Shown piece by piece: positions 7,963-16,079 of a DNA stretch of 25,875 bases. The DNA lies in assembly GCA_963629575.1 (NCBI GenBank), contig CAVGIM010000044.1:1-25875 (forward strand), in the 5' to 3' direction. Each line of letters starts with the position of its first letter. Positions within the stretch are counted from its first letter, which is position 1. The DNA comes from Hallerella sp963629575. Its GTDB lineage: Bacteria; Fibrobacterota; Fibrobacteria; Fibrobacterales; Fibrobacteraceae. The translations under genes and the position numbers were made by a program. The notes under the pieces were generated by a model. That model saw only the letters and a program-made list of their open reading frames with translations. It did no database searches and was not told the DNA's origin.

Positions 7963-8925
7963 ATGAAAATTCTAGTCACCGGCGTCGCAGGCTTTATCGG
8001 ATGCGAAACGGTCCGAGCATTTTTGGGCGACGGGCACGAAGTCGTCGGAATCGACAACCTGAACGACTACTACTCCCCGAAACTCAAGCGAGACAGGCTC
8101 GCCCGGATTCCAAGCGAGAACTTTACCTTTGTCGAATGCAGCCTTTCGGACAAGGGAACGCTCTCCCGTCTTTTCGGGAGACACGCTTTCGATATCGTCG
8201 TCAATCTCGCGGCGCAGGCGGGCGTCCGCTACAGCCTAATCAATCCGCAGAGCTATGTCGATTCGAACATCACGGGATTTCTAAACATTCTCGAATGCGC
8301 ACGGGCGTTTCCTCCAAGGCATCTCGTCTATGCATCGTCGTCGAGCGTGTACGGCCGTAACACCGAAACGCCCTTCCGCACGACGGACCGCGTCGAAAAG
8401 CCGTCGAGCCTCTATGCCGCGACAAAACGTTCGAACGAGCTGATGGCGGAAACCTACCACCACCTTTTCCATCTCAACCTGACCGGGCTGCGCTTCTTTA
8501 CCGTCTATGGCCCGTGGGGACGCCCCGACATGTCGCCATGGCTTTTTGCGGACGCGATTACGCACGACCGCCCGATCAAGGTCTTTAACAACGGCAGGAT
8601 GATGCGGGACTTCACCTATATCGACGATATCGTCGAAGGCATCAAGCGCATCGCTTACGATGGAATCGAAAAGAAGGAACCGCTGAACCGCCTCTACAAC
8701 ATCGGCCGCGGAGAACCTGTCAAGCTGATGGATTTCATCGCGACCCTCGAAAAAAATTTCGGACGGATTGCCGAAAAGATCATGATGCCGATGCAGCCGG
8801 GCGACGTCGAAGTCACCTGGGCGGACACGGAAGCGCTCGAACGGGACATCGGCTACAGACCGGGCGTCTCGCTCGAAGAAGGCATCGCCCGCTTTGCGGA
8901 GTGGTTCAAGGAATATAACGGGTAG
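7963..8925 (+). CDS. UDP-glucuronate 4-epimerase (NAD-dependent SDR family)
   Basis: The 320-residue enzyme is an extended short-chain dehydrogenase. It has the NAD-binding GVAGFIG motif (residues 7-13), acidic Asp31 for the ribose, a SSSSVYG segment holding the catalytic Ser (about 125-131), and Tyr151-x3-Lys155 (YAATK). The pieces FFTVYGPWGRPDMSPW and MMRDFTYIDDIVEG are typical of UDP-glucuronate 4-epimerases (CapI/LpsL/GAE type), which make UDP-galacturonate for surface polysaccharide. Full length for the family. UDP-glucose or UDP-GlcNAc 4-epimerase is a less likely reading. It begins one base after the barrel gene stop; no other sugar gene is adjacent. Confidence 0.88.
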   Translation: MKILVTGVAGFIGCETVRAFLGDGHEVVGIDNLNDYYSPKLKRDRLARIPSENFTFVECSLSDKGTLSRLFGRHAFDIVVNLAAQAGVRYSLINPQSYVDSNITGFLNILECARAFPPRHLVYASSSSVYGRNTETPFRTTDRVEKPSSLYAATKRSNELMAETYHHLFHLNLTGLRFFTVYGPWGRPDMSPWLFADAITHDRPIKVFNNGRMMRDFTYIDDIVEGIKRIAYDGIEKKEPLNRLYNIGRGEPVKLMDFIATLEKNFGRIAEKIMMPMQPGDVEVTWADTEALERDIGYRPGVSLEEGIARFAEWFKEYNG

Positions 8926-8956
8926 ATTCGGGCGGATTCGCCCTCCCCCGATTTCC

Positions 8957-8964
8957 TATATTTG
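8957..8964 (+). promoter_or_regulatory. -10-like TATATTTG box directly before hslO
   Basis: TATATTTG ends four bases before the hslO ATG and matches the TAnnTTTG consensus of Bacteroidetes-type promoters. No Shine-Dalgarno fits between box and start, so the message would begin at or near the ATG. The 43-base gap after the epimerase gene also holds a small GGGCG/CGCCC hairpin (8930-8943) without a T run. No clear -33 TTG was found. Confidence 0.55.
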
Positions 8965-8968
8965 CACC

Positions 8969-9853
8969 ATGGAAATTTCTCAAAAAGACCGTCTAATCCG
9001 CGCGACCGGAGCACACGTTCCGTTTCGCCTCGTTCTTGCCGATATTACGCGTTCCGCCGAAGAACTCGGAAAGAAGCACGGAGCGAGCACGCAAGCCCTG
9101 AAGCTTCTCGCCGAAACGTCCATCGCTTCGCTCTTTCTCTCTTCGGGTCTGAAGTTTCCGGGAACCGTCTGCGTCAAGGTCTCGTTTTCGGGCGACATTT
9201 CCTTTGCCGAAGCGGATTCGACCCCGCAGGGACTTTTGCGCGCGATGATTCCCCAGAGCGATATCCTGGCCTCGAAAGAATTCGAACCGGCGCTTTCCCC
9301 GCAGCATTTCCAGGTCGTCACGCTCGACGAACGCGGCAAGCGCGCAAGCGAAAGCATCATCGAGGCGGTTTCCGAAAGCATGGGAAGAAACCTTTCCGTC
9401 TTTATGCTCCAGTCCGCCCAGACGCGTTCCGCGGTAGGCATCGAAGCCCGCGTGAACAGGGAAAACCCCGAAAAGCTCGACTACGCCGTGGGATTCTATC
9501 TCGAACCGTATGCGGACATCGCCGACGACGAACTTTCCATCCTCGAAAAGCAAGTGGCGAAGCTCCCCGCCTTCTCGGAATTTTACGACGGCAAGGCCTA
9601 CAACCTGGATTCCCTGATGCAGGCGATTTCCGGCGAATACCCGACGACGATCGTCCGCGAAATCGAACCTCGCCCCTACTGCCCGTGCAGCAAGGTCCGC
9701 TCGCTCGCCACGCTCGGAAGCATCCCGACCGAGGATCTCGAAGAACTTATCGAGGACGGCAAGGACCTCGAACTGGTCTGCGATTTTTGTCGCAGCAAGT
9801 ATATCGTCACGCCAGACGAAATCCGCGAAATACTGAACGAACGATTGAAGTGA
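8969..9853 (+). CDS. hslO: Redox-regulated chaperone Hsp33
   Basis: The 294-residue protein is a cytoplasmic holdase that binds unfolding proteins under oxidative stress. The N-terminal domain has the family start (RLIRATGAHVPFRLVLADITR-like, residues 8-27). The C-terminal zinc switch shows all four cysteines: Cys238-x-Cys240, then Cys271-x2-Cys274, a CxC...CxxC spacing of 30 residues that is standard for Hsp33. The ATG at 8969 was chosen because it begins the conserved region and sits just after the TATATTTG box; an upstream frame would start inside the epimerase gene. thrH follows nine bases downstream. Confidence 0.95.
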   Translation: MEISQKDRLIRATGAHVPFRLVLADITRSAEELGKKHGASTQALKLLAETSIASLFLSSGLKFPGTVCVKVSFSGDISFAEADSTPQGLLRAMIPQSDILASKEFEPALSPQHFQVVTLDERGKRASESIIEAVSESMGRNLSVFMLQSAQTRSAVGIEARVNRENPEKLDYAVGFYLEPYADIADDELSILEKQVAKLPAFSEFYDGKAYNLDSLMQAISGEYPTTIVREIEPRPYCPCSKVRSLATLGSIPTEDLEELIEDGKDLELVCDFCRSKYIVTPDEIREILNERLK

Positions 9854-9862
9854 GCCAAAACG

Positions 9863-10480
9863 ATGTTTAACAAGCAATGCATTGTCACTCTCGACATGGA
9901 AGGCGTCCTCACGCCCGAAATCTGGATAGCTGTCGCCGAAAAAACCGGCATTCCCGAACTTCGGCTGACCACGCGCGATATCCAGGACTATGACGAACTG
10001 ATGCGCGGGCGACTGAAGATTCTCGCCCGGGAGCACCTGAAACTCGACGACATCCAGAAGATCATCGGAAGTCTTCCGCTCCTCGACGGCGCCATGGAAT
10101 TTCTGGACACGCTCCGCGACGAAGCCCAGGTCATCATCCTCAGCGACACATTCCAGGAATTCGCCTACCCGCTTATCCGGAAGATGAAGTTCCCGACGAT
10201 TTTCTGCCACAACCTGGTCGTCGAAAATGGATTTGTCGTCAATTACCGTCTGCGCCTAGGCGACCAGAAGCGAAAGACGGTCGAAGCCCTGAAAACGCTT
10301 AATTTCAAGGTCTTTTCCGCCGGGGATTCCTTCAACGATACCGGAATGCTCCTCGCGGCAGACAAGGGATCGTTCCTCTTTGCCCCGAAGAACGTGACGG
10401 AAAAGTTCCCCGAACTCGCATCGGCCAATTCCTACGCGGAACTTCTCGACAGTTTCCACAGGTTCCAGGAATCGCTCTGA
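9863..10480 (+). CDS. thrH: ThrH: phosphoserine phosphatase / homoserine phosphotransferase
   Basis: The 205-residue HAD-family enzyme matches Pseudomonas ThrH in length and in running sequence. It has motif I LDMEGV (nucleophile Asp11, with Glu13 replacing the usual second Asp, as in ThrH), EIWIAVAEKTGIPEL, TTRDIQDYDELM, motif II ILSDTFQEF and motif IV GDSFND. ThrH removes phosphate from phosphoserine and can pass it to homoserine, linking serine and threonine synthesis. The stop overlaps the ATG of the methyltransferase gene by one base (TGATG). ORF spacing suggests co-transcription with hslO. Confidence 0.92.
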   Translation: MFNKQCIVTLDMEGVLTPEIWIAVAEKTGIPELRLTTRDIQDYDELMRGRLKILAREHLKLDDIQKIIGSLPLLDGAMEFLDTLRDEAQVIILSDTFQEFAYPLIRKMKFPTIFCHNLVVENGFVVNYRLRLGDQKRKTVEALKTLNFKVFSAGDSFNDTGMLLAADKGSFLFAPKNVTEKFPELASANSYAELLDSFHRFQESL

Positions 10481-11685
10481 TGTCCGCGGAATTTCCCGTT
10501 CTCGTTCTCGAAGAAGGCAAGGAAAAGTCCGCTATCCGAAAGCATCCGTGGATTTTCAGCGGAGCGATTCGGCGCGTCCAGGGAGAGCCGAAACTCGGCG
10601 ACACGATAGAAGTACGCTCGGCGCATGGAGAGTTTTTGGGACTTGCCGCCTACTCGCCCGAATCGCAAATCCGGGCTCGTTTCTGGACGTTCAAGGAGCG
10701 GACACCTATTGGTCGGGATTTTTTTTCAAAGATTCTTGATAGGGCGATAGAAAATCGCAAAAGCCGAGGATTCGACGTTCTCGATCCCGATGCCGCGTTT
10801 CGACTGGTCTATGCCGAAAACGACGGTATCCCGGGATGCATCATCGACAAGTACGGTCAAGTTCTATCGGTCGAAATCCTTTCCGCCGGAGCCGAAAGAT
10901 TCCGAAAGGAAATCTACGGGCTGCTGGCAGAAAAGCTTTCCCCGAGGGGAATCCTCGAACGCTGCGATTCCGATGTCCGCGAGAAGGAAGGACTGCCGCT
11001 CCGCAAAGGCGTCGTCTATGGAAGCGTCCCGAAGGAACCGGTCGAAATTCTCGAAAACGGAATCCGTTTTGACATCGATGTCTGGAACGGCCACAAGACG
11101 GGATATTACTTAGACCAGCGAGACGCCCGTGCCGAAGTGGGAGCCTTTGCCCGCGGAAAACGCGTCCTCAACTGTTTCTCCTACACGGGAGGCTTTGGAC
11201 TTTTCGCCCTGAAAAACGGAGCGGAAAGCGTTACCGAAGTCGATGTGTCAAAAGAGGCGCTCGCAATCGCCAAGGCATTGGTTCAAAAGAACGGGTTTGA
11301 CGCAAGCCGGGTAGAACTTCTCGAAGCGGACGTTTTCAGCTATCTCCGCAAGTGCCGCGACAGCCGCAAGGAATTTGACCTGATCGTTCTCGACCCGCCG
11401 AAATTCATCGAAAACAAGTCGCACCTTGCCAAAGGTTCGCGCGGCTACAAGGACATCAACCTGCTTGCGCTAAAGCTGCTCGCTCCGGGCGGGATGCTCG
11501 CTACGTTCAGCTGCTCCGGGCTGATGACGATGGACTTGTTCCAGAAAATCGTCGCCGATGCCGCTCTCGACGCGCACCGGGATGTCCAGATAATTCATCG
11601 TTTTGGGCAGCCCGAGGATCACCCGGTCAAAAGCTCTTTCCCCGAAGGCCAATACCTCAAGGGGCTTTTGCTGCAGGCGGAATAA
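10480..11685 (+). CDS. rlmI: RlmI-type 23S rRNA (cytosine-C5) methyltransferase
   Basis: The 401-residue protein has an N-terminal PUA-like RNA-binding domain (about 5-85, including RKHPWIFSGAIRRVQG), a central linker domain and a Rossmann methyltransferase domain. The latter shows the entry YYLDQRDAR (about 208-216), SAM motif VLNCFSYTGGFGLFAL, acidic VTEVDVS and catalytic-type LDPPKF. This is the COG1092 family whose E. coli member RlmI methylates C1962 of 23S rRNA. Target specificity is by homology only. It is translationally coupled to thrH. Its TAA abuts, with no gap, the stop of the convergent TPR gene. Confidence 0.88.
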   Translation: MSAEFPVLVLEEGKEKSAIRKHPWIFSGAIRRVQGEPKLGDTIEVRSAHGEFLGLAAYSPESQIRARFWTFKERTPIGRDFFSKILDRAIENRKSRGFDVLDPDAAFRLVYAENDGIPGCIIDKYGQVLSVEILSAGAERFRKEIYGLLAEKLSPRGILERCDSDVREKEGLPLRKGVVYGSVPKEPVEILENGIRFDIDVWNGHKTGYYLDQRDARAEVGAFARGKRVLNCFSYTGGFGLFALKNGAESVTEVDVSKEALAIAKALVQKNGFDASRVELLEADVFSYLRKCRDSRKEFDLIVLDPPKFIENKSHLAKGSRGYKDINLLALKLLAPGGMLATFSCSGLMTMDLFQKIVADAALDAHRDVQIIHRFGQPEDHPVKSSFPEGQYLKGLLLQAE

Positions 11686-12864
11686 TCACCGTCTCGGAAG
11701 CTTGTCCGCGTTCCGTTCCTGCCATACGGCGTCTTCCCAGGCACGCTCCGCTTCCCTCGCCCATTCCGAATTCGGGTAAAGCTCGACCGCTTCGCGGTAT
11801 TTGGCGACCGCCGAGCGAAAATCCCGACGGACGCGATAGATGTTCCCGATTTGAAAGAGCAGAAAGGCCCGATCGCTTTCGTCGCGAGTCCGTTTTTGCA
11901 GCGCCTGGTAAGCGGAAAGCGCTCCGGCGTAGTCTCCCTGCAGGTAAGCGTCGTTTGCCTGGGCTATCGAAAGTTCTCCCGTTTTCTTCGGAGCGGGCTT
12001 CGGTTCGGAAGGAAGCGTTTTTTCGGGAGCGGATTGCGCTACACTCTCCTTGACAGAATCGCGGACAGCCGTTTCGCTCTTTTCGGAAGTTTCCGCAGCG
12101 GGAACTTTCTTCACCCCGGAGAGTTCCTCCAGTCGCGCCTTGGCGTTCGCGACTGCGGATTCGTTTTTGGAAAGCTTGACATATTCTTCGAGTTCCGCCA
12201 TTTCCTCTTTCGCCTTTCCCTGTTTCCTGTAGATAAGCGAAAGGTAATAGTGCGCATTGTACCCCAGTTCCGAATAGCCGAAGGAACGCTTCAGGTTGTA
12301 TTCCGCCTTGTCGAGTTCCCCAAGTTCGTAGCGACCCGCTCCCGCATAGTAGTAAGCTCCCGGATGCCCCGGTTCTTTCAAGAGAAGCTCCCGCGCGGCG
12401 GAGCAGGCGCCTTTGTAATCCTTCGCCTCAAAGGCGCGCTTTGCCTTGAGAAAGGCTTCGGACGCATACGAGTATTTCGAAGTTTCGCTCTTCGGCGCAT
12501 TTTGCGCTACCGACTTCGGACTTTCGGATTTTCCGCGCAGTTCCGCGGCCCGTTTCCTGTCACCCAGCATTTCGTAGGCCTTTGCGGCGCCTTCGCGGGC
12601 ATCCTTCATCCCGGCATCATACTTGATGGCGAGTTCGTAGTTGGCGATTGCTCCCTTGTAGTCCTTCATCTTGAAGCGGACCGTTCCCGCCGCGTAAAAG
12701 GCTTTGGCGTTGTGCGGCTCCGAGGCGAGGATCGAACGGTATTCCGCGAGAGCCTTCTCGTACTTTCCCGCCGCTTCAAACCGGGCGCCCTGTTCAAAGC
12801 GGGCGTCTGTCGCAAAAGCGAAGGCTGTCAAAAGAACAAACGAAAATCCAAGAATCTTTTTCAT
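11686..12864 (-). CDS. Exported TPR protein with two repeat blocks
   Basis: The 392-residue protein has a signal peptide (MKKILGFSFVLLTAFAFA, cut near 18), a first TPR block (about 20-110), a second (about 135-250), a charged Ser/Glu/Pro/Lys-rich linker (about 255-300) and a last TPR pair with the YbgF-like sequence FLLFQIGNIYRVRRDFRSAV (about 335-385). It probably acts as a periplasmic scaffold; no enzyme domain is seen. The ATG at 12864 lies six bases after a TATCTTAG box and has no Shine-Dalgarno. A second TPR gene (1377-2375) shares the general layout but not the same repeats. Confidence 0.85.
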   Translation of the reverse strand: MKKILGFSFVLLTAFAFATDARFEQGARFEAAGKYEKALAEYRSILASEPHNAKAFYAAGTVRFKMKDYKGAIANYELAIKYDAGMKDAREGAAKAYEMLGDRKRAAELRGKSESPKSVAQNAPKSETSKYSYASEAFLKAKRAFEAKDYKGACSAARELLLKEPGHPGAYYYAGAGRYELGELDKAEYNLKRSFGYSELGYNAHYYLSLIYRKQGKAKEEMAELEEYVKLSKNESAVANAKARLEELSGVKKVPAAETSEKSETAVRDSVKESVAQSAPEKTLPSEPKPAPKKTGELSIAQANDAYLQGDYAGALSAYQALQKRTRDESDRAFLLFQIGNIYRVRRDFRSAVAKYREAVELYPNSEWAREAERAWEDAVWQERNADKLPRR

Positions 12865-12870
12865 ATATCG

Positions 12871-12878
12871 CTAAGATA
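12871..12878 (-). promoter_or_regulatory. -10-like TATCTTAG box before the TPR gene
   Basis: On the minus strand TATCTTAG ends six bases before the ATG at 12864, with no ribosome binding site between. It sits in the 40-base gap after the lipoprotein gene, next to a T-rich stretch. The geometry repeats that of the hslo, greB and DUF3450 gene heads and again predicts a leaderless or near-leaderless message. Confidence 0.4.
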
Positions 12879-12904
12879 GAAAAAGATTGGCGCGATGTTC
12901 CGAA

Positions 12905-14725
12905 TCAGTTTTTCACGCAGCGAACGGAAAGCGCACTGGAATAATGTTCGTCATTCATATGGTAGGATTTCGGATTCATGTAAAAAAAGCCTTTCATTTT
13001 CACGACCGAATAGACATTTAGATAGGATCCGTTTTCAGGAGTCCAGAAATAGGCGGCTTCACCGACATCGGTAAACTCGCCGCCGTCGCGTTTTCCAGCC
13101 GGAAGCGCCGCAAAGCCCAAGAGATCCGAGCCGTTCTTTCCAAAATCCCAATAACCTTCCGCATAAAGCGGATAGAGGTCGTTTCCGAGTTCCAGAGAGT
13201 AACGATTCAACAAAAGCCATTCCTCTAAGCGAGGCAAGTGCCAGCCGTCCGGACATATTCCTTGAAGCCGGGCGTCCGTTTTTCCGTTACAACAGTCTTC
13301 GAGAAATTGCTCGTAGTCTGCACTCCCAGAGATTACCGCTTCATACCAAGCATAAAGCCTTCCGTATTTTTCGCAGTTTTCGGAAGAATCGTTATAGCAA
13401 AAGCTCGAGTCCGCTCCGGCAAAATTCAGGTTTTCAGCCATCCAGACCTGTTCGCCGATGGCGACCGTCTTATAGACTTTTCCGTCGCGGGAATCGACAA
13501 GCGTTCCCTTTACCGTTTCTTCAATCGGGTACAGCCACGAATACTTGCCGCGTCCGTAAGAGGAATCCCATTTGCAAACATATTCATACGCCGAGCGAAG
13601 CGTGTCGCCTTCCGTGTAGCTGGAGCAGCCCTTGCCGAGTTTCATTTCCATCGGAGTCGCCAGGCGGAACGAATCCGAATCGCAGACATAGTAATTCGTC
13701 TTGACGAGATTCCCCGAGACAATCGCGCCGTCTTCGGAACATTCCAAAGGGTAGGTATCGGACACATCGTAGGAAACAAGTTTCCATTCCCCGTTATCGC
13801 AAATGTAGGACCGCCCGTGATTGGGACAGATATCGAACGAATCGCGTACAAACGTGCCGGCATTTTGGGCTTCGCATTTTGGAAATCCATGAACGTTTCG
13901 CCAAAAAGCTTGGCGGTATTTCTCGATATCCGGTATCGTATCGGAAATATTCCAGCTCTCCATCTCCTGGCGAATCATTCCGGTTGGAAATTCCGCTTCC
14001 GACAGCGCAAACTTCAAGGTATCGTTATCCCAGACGCCATCCTTTTCCAAATCGGAAACGAAACTATCGATCAACGACTCTGGGGGCTTATTCTGTACGA
14101 CAGAAAAGGACAGGAAACGGGCTGCGAAAAAAAGCAGTTCGGCATCTTCTTCGCTTTTCCCGAAAATGGACAAATCCTCCGAATTTTTATCGGTTGACTC
14201 GAAACCGAAAGCGGCGAGGATCTCGTTCAAAACCTTGTGTTTCACTTCGGAAAAATCCCATCCGTATTTTAGAAATTGGAGGACGCGCCTGTATTCCAGA
14301 TGTGTCAGGAAATTCACGTTTACCTTTTCTCGGTCCTCTAGGCTGGTCAAGGCGTAAAGCGTAGCCGTATCGGAATCGCCAATTTCGCTCGCAAAATTTA
14401 TTTCGCTCATAAATTTTCCTTTCACCTCGAAGAGCGCATACGGCGAAGTCAACTCAACATCCGGTACGGTAAACTCGCCGCGTTTTCCCGAAACCTTTCC
14501 CGAAAAGCTCTTGCCCGTCTTTTCCAGGGTGACGCTATCGAGTTCGTAAAGCGTTACCGTGGAACCGTCGAGAAATGGCCCCTTTTCCGCAAGCCCGGAA
14601 ATCGTCTTTACGTGAATCAAAGAATTTTCGTTTTCCGAGGAAGATGTGGAATCCGAAGAGCAGGCGACAACAGTTACAATAGAAGCCAGTCCTATCGCAA
14701 AAAAGCCTTGGCGAAAAATGCCCAT
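12905..14725 (-). CDS. Modular lipoprotein with Fibrobacter succinogenes major paralogous domain
   Basis: The 606-residue protein has a lipoprotein signal (lipobox TVVAC, Cys22) followed by a Ser-rich tether. Residues about 38-130 form a carboxypeptidase-regulatory-like beta module (ISGLAEKGPFLDGSTVTLYE). Residues about 140-280 are helical. Residues 285-400 carry repeated short Cys/Trp units (SYICDNGEWKL, YYVCDSDSFRLA, YEYVCKWDSS). Residues 405-606 are the F. succinogenes major paralogous domain: DSRDGKVYKTVAIGEQVWMAENLN, then GRLYAWYEA, CPDGWHLP, and a final SVRCVKN. The domain is common on Fibrobacter surface proteins but its function is unknown. AAGGAG lies eight bases before the ATG; a palindrome lies further upstream. 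Confidence 0.92.
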   Translation of the reverse strand: MGIFRQGFFAIGLASIVTVVACSSDSTSSSENENSLIHVKTISGLAEKGPFLDGSTVTLYELDSVTLEKTGKSFSGKVSGKRGEFTVPDVELTSPYALFEVKGKFMSEINFASEIGDSDTATLYALTSLEDREKVNVNFLTHLEYRRVLQFLKYGWDFSEVKHKVLNEILAAFGFESTDKNSEDLSIFGKSEEDAELLFFAARFLSFSVVQNKPPESLIDSFVSDLEKDGVWDNDTLKFALSEAEFPTGMIRQEMESWNISDTIPDIEKYRQAFWRNVHGFPKCEAQNAGTFVRDSFDICPNHGRSYICDNGEWKLVSYDVSDTYPLECSEDGAIVSGNLVKTNYYVCDSDSFRLATPMEMKLGKGCSSYTEGDTLRSAYEYVCKWDSSYGRGKYSWLYPIEETVKGTLVDSRDGKVYKTVAIGEQVWMAENLNFAGADSSFCYNDSSENCEKYGRLYAWYEAVISGSADYEQFLEDCCNGKTDARLQGICPDGWHLPRLEEWLLLNRYSLELGNDLYPLYAEGYWDFGKNGSDLLGFAALPAGKRDGGEFTDVGEAAYFWTPENGSYLNVYSVVKMKGFFYMNPKSYHMNDEHYSSALSVRCVKN

Positions 14726-14750
14726 ACCGTCAACTCCTTGTAGTATTTCT

Positions 14751-14773
14751 TTAAAAGATAAACTCTTTTAAAC
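14751..14773. promoter_or_regulatory. Perfect inverted repeat over the lipoprotein promoter
   Basis: TTTAAAAGA and TCTTTTAAA form perfect 9-bp arms around the five bases TAAAC. On the minus strand the second half reads TATCTT, a possible -10 element placed about 30 bases before the lipoprotein ATG, so a protein bound here would block the promoter. It begins two bases after the pgk terminator T run. A short AU-rich RNA hairpin is the alternative. Confidence 0.5.
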
Positions 14774-14774
14774 A

Positions 14775-14811
14775 AAAAAAAAGACCGCTGCGAGCGCAGA
14801 GGCCTTTTTTG
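14775..14811 (-). terminator. Rho-independent terminator after pgk
   Basis: Read on the minus strand, nine-base arms (14805-14797 and 14792-14784, one mismatch and one G-T pair) with a four-base loop are followed by nine T. It begins 12 bases after the pgk stop. The opposite strand also has six T after the stem, so it could work in both directions. Confidence 0.88.
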
Positions 14812-14822
14812 CAAAAGACAGA

Positions 14823-16079
14823 TTACTTGTCGGTGAGGAACGCAACGCCCGGAAGGACCTTGCCTTCGAGGAGTTCGAGCGAAGCGCCACCACCGGTCGA
14901 AGTGTGGGTGACCTTCTTGTCCGCACCGAACTTCTTTGCCGCCGTCGCGGTATCGCCGCCACCGATGACGGTAATCGCACCGGCCGCCGTCGCTTCGACG
15001 ATCGCGTCGGCCATCGCCTTGGTCGCCTTGGCAAACGCGTCGAATTCGAACACGCCCGCAGGACCGTTCCAGACGATAGTCCTTGCGGACTTGATCGCGT
15101 CGCAGAAGAGCTTTGTCGATTCCGGTCCCACGTCGAGACCCATCCAGTCGGCCGGAATGCCTTCCTTGTCGGAGACAATCTTGTTCGCGGCGTTCGCGTC
15201 GAACTTTTCCGCGGCGACGTAATCCACCGGGAGAATGATCTTCTTGCCGGCGGCCTTCGCCTTCGCCATCAGTTCGGGAACGATCTTTGCGCCTTCCTCG
15301 TCAAAGAGGGACTTGCCGATTTCGATGCCATCGACGACTTTCTTGAACGTGAACGCCATGCCGCCACCGATGATGATTTCGTCGGCCTTGTCGAGCAGGT
15401 TGTTGATGAGCTGGATCTTGTCCGCGACCTTTGAACCGCCGAGAATGGCGAGGAACGGACGCGGCGGATTGTTCAGCACCTTGTCGAACGCCTTGAGTTC
15501 CTTGTTCATCAGGAATCCCGCGGCGCGGAGCGGCAGTTCGACGCCGACCATGGAGGAGTGCGCACGGTGAGCGGTGCCAAACGCATCGTTCACGTAAACG
15601 TCCGCGAGCTTGGAGAGAGAAGCGCGAAAAGCTTCCACCTTCGCCGGTTCCGCCTTGATCTTCGTCTCGGTACCGTCGGCGTTCTTCACCTTGGACTTGC
15701 CTTCCTCTTCGATATGGAAGCGGAGGTTTTCAAGAAGGATGATGTCACCCGGTTTTGCCTTGGCGCATTCCGCTTCGACTTCCGGACCGACGCAATCCGA
15801 AAGGAACTTGACCGGCTTTCCGATGAGTTCTTCGAGCTTCTTTGCGACCGGAGCGAGAGAGAACTTCTTGTTCACGGAACCGTTCGGACGGCCGAGATGG
15901 CTCGCGAGAATGACAGCGGCGCCCTTGTCGAGCGCATACTGGATTGTCGGGAGAGCCGCTTCGATGCGCTTGGTGTTGGTGATTTCGCCCGTCACCTTGT
16001 CCTGCGGAACGTTGAAATCGACGCGGATGAAAACGCGCTTGCCTTTGAGATCGAGATCTTCAATGGAAAGTTTTGCCAT
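14823..16079 (-). CDS. pgk: Phosphoglycerate kinase, eukaryote-like long type
   Basis: The 418-residue enzyme moves phosphate from 1,3-bisphosphoglycerate to ADP in glycolysis. It shows RVDFNVP (residues 19-25), SHLGRP, LENLRFH, NDAFGTAHRAHSS, the nucleotide site FLAILGGSKVADK, IIIGGGMAFTF and the C-terminal GGGDTATAAKKFG with STGGGASLELLEGK. It is about 20-30 residues longer than usual bacterial PGK; the extra residues lie near EEEGKSKVK...AEPAKVEAFRASLSK, as in animal and fungal PGK (416-417 residues). The start at 16079 has AAGAAGG upstream and an extended -10 (TGCTATATT) about 38 bases before, so it has its own promoter, but the reading frame is open into the thioesterase upstream. Confidence 0.95.
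   Translation of the reverse strand: MAKLSIEDLDLKGKRVFIRVDFNVPQDKVTGEITNTKRIEAALPTIQYALDKGAAVILASHLGRPNGSVNKKFSLAPVAKKLEELIGKPVKFLSDCVGPEVEAECAKAKPGDIILLENLRFHIEEEGKSKVKNADGTETKIKAEPAKVEAFRASLSKLADVYVNDAFGTAHRAHSSMVGVELPLRAAGFLMNKELKAFDKVLNNPPRPFLAILGGSKVADKIQLINNLLDKADEIIIGGGMAFTFKKVVDGIEIGKSLFDEEGAKIVPELMAKAKAAGKKIILPVDYVAAEKFDANAANKIVSDKEGIPADWMGLDVGPESTKLFCDAIKSARTIVWNGPAGVFEFDAFAKATKAMADAIVEATAAGAITVIGGGDTATAAKKFGADKKVTHTSTGGGASLELLEGKVLPGVAFLTDK

Noticed and set aside
8930..8943. GGGCG-GATT-CGCCC hairpin after the epimerase gene as a terminator
   Set aside because: Only a 5-bp stem and no T run on either strand.
8993..10210. 405-codon minus-strand open frame opposite hslO and thrH
   Set aside because: Spans two well-supported genes and the gap between them with no motif or ribosome binding site.
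11851..12879. 342-codon plus-strand open frame opposite the TPR gene
   Set aside because: Low-complexity Phe/Arg-rich shadow of repeated TPR codons.
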